5,571 bases of DNA from Veillonella sp. Lineage in GTDB: Bacteria; Bacillota; Negativicutes; Veillonellales; Veillonellaceae. Shown here in pieces: positions 1 through 4,037 of the stretch. The stretch lies in assembly GCA_019419725.1 (NCBI GenBank), contig DXZL01000098.1, forward strand, positions 1-5,571, given 5' to 3'. The position numbers were made by a program, and so were the translations under genes. How positions within the stretch are numbered: position 1 is the first letter of the stretch; every line of letters begins with the position of its first letter. Under the pieces are notes generated by a model that had not been told where the DNA came from, searched no databases, and saw only the letters and a program-made list of their open reading frames with translations.

Positions 1-29
1 CCGTTTACATTCCAAGAAATTAATTTCAA
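1..29 (-). CDS. xth: Exodeoxyribonuclease III, N-terminal fragment (runs off left edge)
   Basis: Reading leftwards from the TTG at 27-29 gives ten codons, (M)KLISWNVNG. This is the characteristic opening of ExoIII/ExoA family AP endonucleases, where the first beta strand ends in the conserved metal-site Asn of the WN(V/I)NG motif. Enzymes of this family cut the DNA backbone 5' of abasic sites and have 3'-5' exonuclease activity in base excision repair, in the cytoplasm. The start is fixed by AAGGAG at 36-41, six bases upstream of the TTG; no ATG or GTG is available at that spacing. A promoter is visible at 66-94. Only the first ten residues are in the window, so the active-site Glu, Asp and His residues cannot be checked. 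Another member of the endonuclease/exonuclease/phosphatase superfamily is possible but less likely. Confidence 0.82.
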
Positions 30-42
30 TGCTTACTCCTTA

Positions 43-70
43 TTCTAATAGTTCTTTTACATACCAATAT
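43..70. repeat. Copy A of a dispersed 28/29-bp direct repeat (exoIII leader)
   Basis: The first 15 bases (TTCTAATAGTTCTTT, plus strand) match 1372-1386 exactly. Extending the alignment to 70 and 1400 gives 26 identical columns of 29, with two substitutions and one indel. This copy spans the region from the exoIII -10 element to just upstream of its ribosome binding site. It contains GTTC twice, nine bases apart if the flanking context of the other copy is included, which could be a protein or RNA signal. Confidence 0.7.
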
Positions 71-94
71 AGTTTGTGAAAGCCTCTATTTCAA
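66..94 (-). promoter_or_regulatory. Putative sigma-70-type promoter for exoIII
   Basis: On the minus strand TTGAAA (89-94) and TATATT (66-71) are separated by exactly 17 bp, each one base from consensus. Transcription should start near 59, leaving a leader of about 30 nt before the TTG start. The -35 hexamer belongs to the third, incomplete copy of the 19-bp tandem repeat at 88-132. Confidence 0.55.
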
Positions 95-132
95 CATTTT
101 CCTTATATTTCAACATTTTCCTTATATTTCAA
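88..132. repeat. 19-bp tandem repeat, two full copies plus a 7-bp partial copy
   Basis: The plus-strand unit ATTTCAACATTTTCCTTAT occupies 88-106 and is repeated exactly at 107-125, followed by ATTTCAA at 126-132. On the minus strand each unit begins with TTGAAA, the same hexamer used as the predicted exoIII -35 element, so TTGAAA recurs every 19 bp directly upstream of that promoter. It could act as an AT-rich upstream element, and a unit gained or lost by slippage would change promoter context. No function is demonstrated. Confidence 0.85.
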
Positions 133-146
133 AAATATTCTTATTT

Positions 147-165
147 ATACTAGCAATTATAGTAT
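147..165. repeat. Short AT-rich inverted repeat after the 74-residue membrane protein gene
   Basis: ATACTA at 147-152 pairs with TAGTAT at 160-165 around a 7-nt loop. It lies about 30 bp beyond the stop codon of the small membrane protein gene. It is the only hairpin seen there, but the 6-bp stem is almost all A-T and lacks a U tract, so it would be at best a weak terminator. Confidence 0.3.
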
Positions 166-197
166 GTTATACAGTTTAGCCAGAAAATTGTACATTA

Positions 198-422
198 CTA
201 TTGTTTGTGTTTCTTTGCATGTCTTGCTTCCGCACGAGCTTTTCGAGCGTTTTCGTTTGCTTTAAGATCACTTTCACGTTTTTCACGGAAATAATTAGCT
301 ATGGAAGATAAAACAAGAATTACCAACACCGTAACATTAAACATGCCGGGCCCGAAGGTATAGATGTGATAACACAAATAACCAAACGCAACAAGGGTTA
401 GTAGATGTTTTAAAATTTTCAT
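198..422 (-). CDS. Small two-helix membrane protein, unknown function
   Basis: This 74-residue protein has no family I recognise. Two hydrophobic stretches (about residues 5-22 and 27-43) are separated by a short YTFGPG turn, predicting a membrane hairpin with both ends in the cytoplasm. The tail (about 46-74) is highly charged, with repeated Lys, Arg, Ala and Glu and a final HAKKHKQ, and is probably helical; it could contact nucleic acid, lipid head groups or a partner protein. The ATG at 420-422 follows AGGAGG at 427-432 with tight 4-nt spacing. The sulfurtransferase stop codon is only 13 bp upstream on the same strand, so the two genes are almost certainly co-transcribed. No strong terminator follows. 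Confidence 0.75.
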   Translation of the reverse strand: MKILKHLLTLVAFGYLCYHIYTFGPGMFNVTVLVILVLSSIANYFREKRESDLKANENARKARAEARHAKKHKQ

Positions 423-435
423 TTGCCCTCCTGTA

Positions 436-1254
436 TTATCGTAATGTTTCTACACCAGTCTTAAGTGGGAAACCGTCATAGGTTACCCAATCACTAGAGC
501 TACCAACATATAAAGCCGATTCAAGCCCTACTTCGCTCATAGTTAACATCGCATTACAAGCGGTTACCCCTGAGCCACAGTAAGTCACAACAGGTCTATT
601 TTGGTAGATTTCATTATAGTACTCGGCTTCTAAATCTTTTACAGACTTAGGGCCATCTACGGTATAACCACTTTCATAAAAATGATTAACAGCACCAGGA
701 ATGTGACCAGTCATGCCATCCATCGTATCTACTTGAGACCCATCGTAACGGAAAGGCGCACGAGCATCGATGATAACATGGTCACCCGTTTCACTAGCCT
801 TGAGAACCTCATCACGACTCATAACCATATGCGTTTGTAATTCATAGTTGAAAACAGACGGTTCTGCAGGTAATGGAGTTGGTTCTTTAGTTAGAACATG
901 ACCTTCCTTAATCCAGCGTTCAACACCGCCCGACAATACGCGTACATCCGTTAAACCCATGTAGCGCAACGTCCACCATAAACGTCCCGCCAAGAAAAGC
1001 CAAGAGTCATATACAACAACCTTGGAATCACGAGTGATCCCGTAAGACTCAAAAGTATGAGCCAACCGCTCCATATCCGGCAATGGATGACGACCGCCAT
1101 GCTCGCCCAAAGGACCTGTTAAATCCTTATTTAAATCCACCGCATAAGAGCCTTTAATATGACCTTTTTGATAATCTTGATAACCTCGAGCATCTAAAAT
1201 AATGACCTCATCGAGACAAGCTAATAATTCTTTAGGAGTGATGAAATTTGACAT
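436..1254 (-). CDS. Tandem-rhodanese sulfurtransferase (thiosulfate / 3-mercaptopyruvate type)
   Basis: At 272 residues this is the usual length for a two-domain rhodanese. The N-terminal domain carries DARGYQDY (21-28) and GHIKGS (31-36). The C-terminal domain carries DARAPFR (163-169), GHIPGAVN (183-190) and the active-site loop CGSGVTAC (226-233). Cys226 is the expected persulfide-forming residue. The N-terminal domain has Asp83 in VVVYDSW at the equivalent position and should be catalytically inactive, as is normal for these proteins. A CGSGVT loop is typical of 3-mercaptopyruvate sulfurtransferases (SseA type), but many bacterial enzymes annotated as thiosulfate sulfurtransferases share it, so the sulfur donor is unresolved. 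No signal peptide is seen, so it is cytoplasmic. The ATG at 1252-1254 follows AAGGAG (1260-1265) by 5 nt. It is the first gene of a two-gene unit with the 74-residue membrane protein. Confidence 0.93.
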   Translation of the reverse strand: MSNFITPKELLACLDEVIILDARGYQDYQKGHIKGSYAVDLNKDLTGPLGEHGGRHPLPDMERLAHTFESYGITRDSKVVVYDSWLFLAGRLWWTLRYMGLTDVRVLSGGVERWIKEGHVLTKEPTPLPAEPSVFNYELQTHMVMSRDEVLKASETGDHVIIDARAPFRYDGSQVDTMDGMTGHIPGAVNHFYESGYTVDGPKSVKDLEAEYYNEIYQNRPVVTYCGSGVTACNAMLTMSEVGLESALYVGSSSDWVTYDGFPLKTGVETLR

Positions 1255-1304
1255 AGGTACTCCTTTCTTTTTATTATATCGAAAAATACAAATTTGATAA
1301 TATT

Positions 1305-1333
1305 ATTATATAACGATATGAAAGTATGGACAA
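1305..1333 (-). promoter_or_regulatory. Putative promoter for the sulfurtransferase operon
   Basis: Minus-strand TTGTCC (1328-1333) and TATAAT (1305-1310) are separated by 17 bp, predicting a start near 1298 and a leader of about 45 nt. A second TATAAT (1273-1278) lies closer to the gene but has only a poor -35 (ATTATC), so the upstream pair is preferred. Confidence 0.55.
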
Positions 1334-1371
1334 TGAATATGAAAATATAATTTAAACAATACGCCAATATG

Positions 1372-1400
1372 TTCTAATAGTTCTTTCACATTACAAATAT
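1372..1400. repeat. Copy B of the dispersed 28/29-bp direct repeat (upstream of the sulfurtransferase promoter)
   Basis: This matches copy A at 43-70 in the same orientation (26 of 29 aligned columns). It lies about 40 bp upstream of the predicted sulfurtransferase -35 element and just past the terminator of the zinc-ribbon gene. It sits where an activator or repressor site could lie. It could also be a remnant of duplication of the exoIII promoter/leader region. Confidence 0.7.
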
Positions 1401-1410
1401 CCTATCCATA

Positions 1411-1452
1411 CAAATAAAAGGTACACCTATGTAGTATTATAGGCGTACCTTT
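1411..1452 (-). terminator. Rho-independent terminator of the zinc-ribbon membrane protein gene
   Basis: The arms 1439-1452 and 1417-1430 form a 14-bp stem with an 8-nt loop. In minus-strand RNA every position pairs, with a single G-U wobble; in plus-strand RNA that position is an A-C mismatch. The stem is followed on the minus strand by TTTTATTTG, which fits termination of the gene ending at 1477. Confidence 0.85.
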
Positions 1453-1476
1453 ATATTGTATGCTAATGTATTTCAA

Positions 1477-1929
1477 TTATAAAAGAAAAGAATTCCCACA
1501 ACGTAAACATACATATGTATGCTCCCAGTCACGACGTAATCCTGGATATGTGTCTCTATTCCATACATAACGTTGATATGTTTTGTAGATTAATAACGCA
1601 TATGCACCAAAATAAATAATTAGTGAAGACTCATGTTTACTTAGACCTGAAATCCAAAGCAATAATACGAGACCAAATTGAATCGCAATCCACCACTTTA
1701 AAATAAATGTAGCAATTGATTTTTTCATCGGAGGTTTTGCCATCATAGAAAGTGCTGTTTGTTGAGTACCTACAGTATTGCCAATACCAACACCTACTCG
1801 ACCACCAGCACCAATACCTACACCTGTAGTTACACCATTTACATTAGAAAAGCCACCAGCATAAGCAATATTATAACTTTGAATATTTTCCGACTGACAA
1901 TATGGACACACGTATGCATTCTCGCTCAT
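1477..1929 (-). CDS. Membrane protein with a zinc ribbon split by a transmembrane hairpin
   Basis: This 150-residue protein is not one I can name. It opens with YVCPYC (Cys8, Cys11) and closes with YVCLRCGNSF (Cys141, Cys144). Each end is a CxxC knuckle, and together they could supply the four ligands of one zinc ribbon. Between them lie a Gly/Val/Asn-rich flexible stretch (about 25-55), a basic segment (KPPMKK, 65-70), and two hydrophobic segments (about 73-95 and 101-117) that predict a membrane hairpin. An even number of crossings would place both knuckles on the same side, presumably the cytoplasm, which is consistent with a shared metal site. The ATG at 1927-1929 follows AGGAG (1938-1942) by 8 nt. 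It stands alone between two terminators. Its function cannot be inferred; a sensor or membrane scaffold is possible. Confidence 0.8.
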   Translation of the reverse strand: MSENAYVCPYCQSENIQSYNIAYAGGFSNVNGVTTGVGIGAGGRVGVGIGNTVGTQQTALSMMAKPPMKKSIATFILKWWIAIQFGLVLLLWISGLSKHESSLIIYFGAYALLIYKTYQRYVWNRDTYPGLRRDWEHTYVCLRCGNSFLL

Positions 1930-1957
1930 AATTCTCTCTCCTATTGTATCTCAAATT

Positions 1958-1963
1958 ATTATA
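1958..1963 (-). promoter_or_regulatory. Candidate -10 element for the zinc-ribbon gene
   Basis: TATAAT on the minus strand lies about 28 bp upstream of the start codon, between the gene and the preceding terminator (2026-2055). No convincing -35 sits at 16-18 bp. TTAACA occurs at a 20-bp spacing, so the promoter call is weak. Confidence 0.35.
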
Positions 1964-2025
1964 ATCGTTTATATCCTACTTACTGTTAATGAGAAAGTAA
2001 TGAGAGTCACATTATTTTTAATGCT

Positions 2026-2055
2026 AAAAAAGCCTCTATCGTAGATAGAGACTTT
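2026..2055 (-). terminator. Rho-independent terminator of the secreted protein gene
   Basis: Minus-strand arms 2044-2055 and 2029-2040 form a 12-bp stem with one U-G wobble and a 3-nt loop, followed by a run of six T. It begins six bases after the stop codon of the secreted protein gene. On the plus strand the wobble becomes a C-A mismatch, so orientation favours the minus-strand transcript. Confidence 0.88.
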
Positions 2056-2060
2056 CACAA

Positions 2061-2606
2061 TTAAAATTTCACATTATAATATTTTTTAAATGCTTTTACT
2101 GAAATAACATATCCACTTGAAGTTGCATCAACTTTTTCTTTTTTTAATGCCTCAATTGAATTTCCAGAATATATTACATTTCCATTAAAGTCATAAATAG
2201 CACTAAATTTGAGGCTATTTACAATTCCTGAGTCTTTTAACTTTGCTTTTTTTACGGTAGACTTAACCTTTTCTGAAGTATACGGCACTTTTGATAAATT
2301 ATTCCTTTTTATTATACCTTCTATGGACTTATTATAATCGTAATCAGCTATAGCCTCGCCTTCAGCGATAAAGTTTTCTTTTTTATCAACTGTATACACC
2401 TTAAATTTTAAGGTATATTTTGGCGGTTCATAAAGAACATTCTGTACAGAATTCAAATCTAAATAAATATCACTGCTACTATCATGACGTTCACGCCAAA
2501 ACTGTGGTGAATTCTGTAATTCGCCTAAAGAAATAGCAAAGCTTGCACTAGAAATACATACAAAAGCAAAAATCAAAGGAAACAATCTAGTTAGACGTAA
2601 AAACAT
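2061..2606 (-). CDS. Secreted or periplasmic protein of unknown function
   Basis: This 181-residue protein begins with a clear Sec signal peptide: basic Arg4 and Arg7, a hydrophobic core (about 8-18), then ASFA with likely cleavage after Ala24. Cys17 is not in a lipobox (preceded by FV), so a lipoprotein is unlikely. The mature part has the pattern IYLDLNSVQNVLYEPPKYTLKFKV (split here for reading: residues about 47-70), then a charged central region and a Lys-rich C-terminus. An aromatic, Pro-containing strand after a YLDLNSV-like start recalls small exported proteins of low-GC diderms and, loosely, surface-adhesin protein E-like domains; this is an impression, not an identification. The ATG at 2604-2606 follows AGAGAGG (2614-2620) by 7 nt. 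The methyltransferase terminator lies immediately upstream, yet I found no convincing separate promoter, so its transcription is unresolved. Confidence 0.75.
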   Translation of the reverse strand: MFLRLTRLFPLIFAFVCISSASFAISLGELQNSPQFWRERHDSSSDIYLDLNSVQNVLYEPPKYTLKFKVYTVDKKENFIAEGEAIADYDYNKSIEGIIKRNNLSKVPYTSEKVKSTVKKAKLKDSGIVNSLKFSAIYDFNGNVIYSGNSIEALKKEKVDATSSGYVISVKAFKKYYNVKF

Positions 2607-2624
2607 AAATTATCCTCTCTACAC

Positions 2625-2654
2625 TAAAGAAAAGAGCTCTAAACTAGAGCTCCT
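2625..2654 (-). terminator. Rho-independent terminator of the methyltransferase gene
   Basis: In the minus-strand transcript GAGCTCTA (2645-2652) pairs with TAGAGCTC (2634-2641) around a 3-nt loop. The stem extends to ten pairs with a G-U and an A-U at the base, and is followed by TTTTCTTT. It starts four bases after the methyltransferase stop codon and separates the restriction-modification genes from the secreted protein gene. Confidence 0.85.
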
Positions 2655-2657
2655 GTA

Positions 2658-3953
2658 TTAGATAGCATCAATTTTCTGAAGCTCATCACCTATACGTTTT
2701 ACAATACCAGTCACTAGTGCATTTCCCATAAAGAACATACGCATACGATCAGAGACTTCTACGACTTCACCTTTCGCATTGCGTTTATAGCGTGTCCAAT
2801 CATCAGGGAAGTCTTGTAAACGCTCAGCTTCAATGGGAGTAATGAGACGATATTTACCATTAATTTTCAAAAGATGTGTAGATCGATTTACACTACCTTC
2901 AGATGTAAGCATTGTACGACCTGGTAGTTCAAGAGAGTCATATTCACTCATACCACCTTCAGAGAAAGTATAAGTATGTCCATTAGCTGCAGTCCGTGTA
3001 ATTTTCTTAGGTCCACGAAGATATTTAAACTTTTCTAATTTTTCACCATCAATATAATAAGCTTCCGGCACTTGATCAGGTGAAACCACAATCTCTTTCA
3101 TTGGTATTGGTTCTTCATCACCTTTAGGTTCAGTTTCAATCGTATAATAGTACCCGTTTGTCATGAGGCCAGAGTTCCACATTTTACCATCTGAGAAGTT
3201 TGCAGAAACTTCAGCAATATCCTCATCAAGCTTATTTGCATTAAAACGTTTCTTAACTGCTTCACCTTTAACAGGGAATTGACGAGCAAAAAGCCCATCT
3301 TTAAAGATATAAGATGTGTAACAAGCTAAACGAGTATCTAAATCGGCATCAGTAGGCAATGTGGCTTCATATTTAGTATGTAATCGTTCTCCCCACTTTG
3401 TATCATTTCTAAATACAAAGAAGAACACACGACGTCTCCGTTGTGCACGACCATAATCAGCAGCATTGATAACACGCCACTCCACAGAATAACCTAACTG
3501 ATTAAACGCAGCCAACATAATTGCAAAATCACGCCCACGTTGGTTAGATGGAGCTTTCAACAAGCGGTCAACATTTTCTAACACTAAATACTTAGGTTTA
3601 ATGACCTCTGTAGCACGGATAATTTCCCAGAATAGAACCCCTTTTTTCCCTTCGATACCAAGTTCATTCTTCTTACTACGTGCAACCGAATAATCTTGGC
3701 AAGGAAAGCCCCCAACAATCATATCTACGCCATTAGCTTTCATTTCCGCAAACTTTTCATTAGGAATTAAAGCTACATCGGTTGGGATATGTTCTATATC
3801 AGGAAATCTATATAAACCTACTTCATAGGCATCTTGAGTCTTACGAGATGGCTCATATTGGTTTGAATATAGCGTTTGAAAAACCTCTTTAGAGGAATTT
3901 TCTAAACCTACTATAAAACCTCCAACACCATCAAACATGGAGAATATTTTCAT
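2658..3953 (-). CDS. C5-cytosine DNA methyltransferase, partner of the Sau3AI-type nuclease
   Basis: This 431-residue enzyme transfers a methyl group from S-adenosylmethionine to carbon 5 of cytosine, with the conserved motifs in canonical order. Motif I is FSMFDGVGGF (4-13, SAM binding). Motif IV is GGFPCQDYS (81-89), with catalytic Cys85. Motif VI is ENV (126-128), motif VIII is QRRRR (171-175), motif IX is RLITPIEAERLQDFPDDW (369-386) and motif X is GNALVTGIV (410-418). The long segment between VIII and IX (about 184-360) is the target-recognition region. GATC specificity is inferred from the adjacent Sau3AI/MutH-type nuclease, not read from that segment. Motif I begins at residue 4, so there is no N-terminal helix-turn-helix extension of the kind some self-regulating methyltransferases carry. 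The ATG at 3951-3953 follows AAGGGG (3961-3966) by 7 nt. It lies 84 bp downstream of the nuclease gene and has its own strong promoter. Confidence 0.95.
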   Translation of the reverse strand: MKIFSMFDGVGGFIVGLENSSKEVFQTLYSNQYEPSRKTQDAYEVGLYRFPDIEHIPTDVALIPNEKFAEMKANGVDMIVGGFPCQDYSVARSKKNELGIEGKKGVLFWEIIRATEVIKPKYLVLENVDRLLKAPSNQRGRDFAIMLAAFNQLGYSVEWRVINAADYGRAQRRRRVFFFVFRNDTKWGERLHTKYEATLPTDADLDTRLACYTSYIFKDGLFARQFPVKGEAVKKRFNANKLDEDIAEVSANFSDGKMWNSGLMTNGYYYTIETEPKGDEEPIPMKEIVVSPDQVPEAYYIDGEKLEKFKYLRGPKKITRTAANGHTYTFSEGGMSEYDSLELPGRTMLTSEGSVNRSTHLLKINGKYRLITPIEAERLQDFPDDWTRYKRNAKGEVVEVSDRMRMFFMGNALVTGIVKRIGDELQKIDAI

Positions 3954-3983
3954 TACTTTACCCCTTAATCAATCACCTTCATA

Positions 3984-4023
3984 GATCACTATTATAGCAG
4001 AATTTCCATAAAAGATCAAGATC
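3984..4023. promoter_or_regulatory. Cluster of three GATC sites over the methyltransferase promoter
   Basis: GATC occurs at 3984-3987, 4014-4017 and 4020-4023. By eye the whole window has eleven GATC sites, so three in 40 bp is a strong local concentration. They are inferred targets of the adjacent methyltransferase and nuclease and a plausible methylation-sensitive switch. Confidence 0.6.
3991..4019 (-). promoter_or_regulatory. Methyltransferase promoter with embedded GATC sites
   Basis: On the minus strand TTGATC (4014-4019), a 17-bp spacer and TATAAT (3991-3996) form a near-consensus promoter, and the TGC just before TATAAT makes it an extended -10. GATC is the last four bases of the -35 hexamer. 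A second TTGATC directly precedes it (4020-4025), and a third GATC (3984-3987) begins three bases after the -10 and covers the predicted start point (about 3983-3985). If the methyltransferase modifies GATC, all three sites would be methylated by its own product. Confidence 0.75.
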
Positions 4024-4037
4024 AAATTGATTTTCTA

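Noticed and set aside
88..132. CRISPR-like array
   Set aside because: The repeats are contiguous 19-bp tandem units with no spacers and no cas genes.
1759..1989. Plus-strand open frame with a Ser/Thr/Asn/Tyr-rich product
   Set aside because: It is antisense to the glycine-rich part of the zinc-ribbon gene; the low-complexity product is the complement of Gly/Val codons. It has no ribosome binding site of note.
2061..2606. Lipoprotein reading of the secreted protein, using Cys17
   Set aside because: The residues before Cys17 (AFV) do not form a lipobox; a standard signal peptidase I site after Ala24 fits better.
3965..3982. Five-codon minus-strand frame (MKVID, stop) in the methyltransferase leader, with its stop overlapping the ribosome binding site
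   Set aside because: It would begin within a few bases of the predicted transcript 5' end and has no ribosome binding site. It could be a leaderless regulatory peptide, but five codons arise easily by chance.
4014..4037. Possible terminator between the nuclease and methyltransferase genes (ATCA/TGAT inverted repeat followed by T-rich sequence)
   Set aside because: The stem is only about four A-T-rich base pairs, and the region is better explained as the methyltransferase -35 area.
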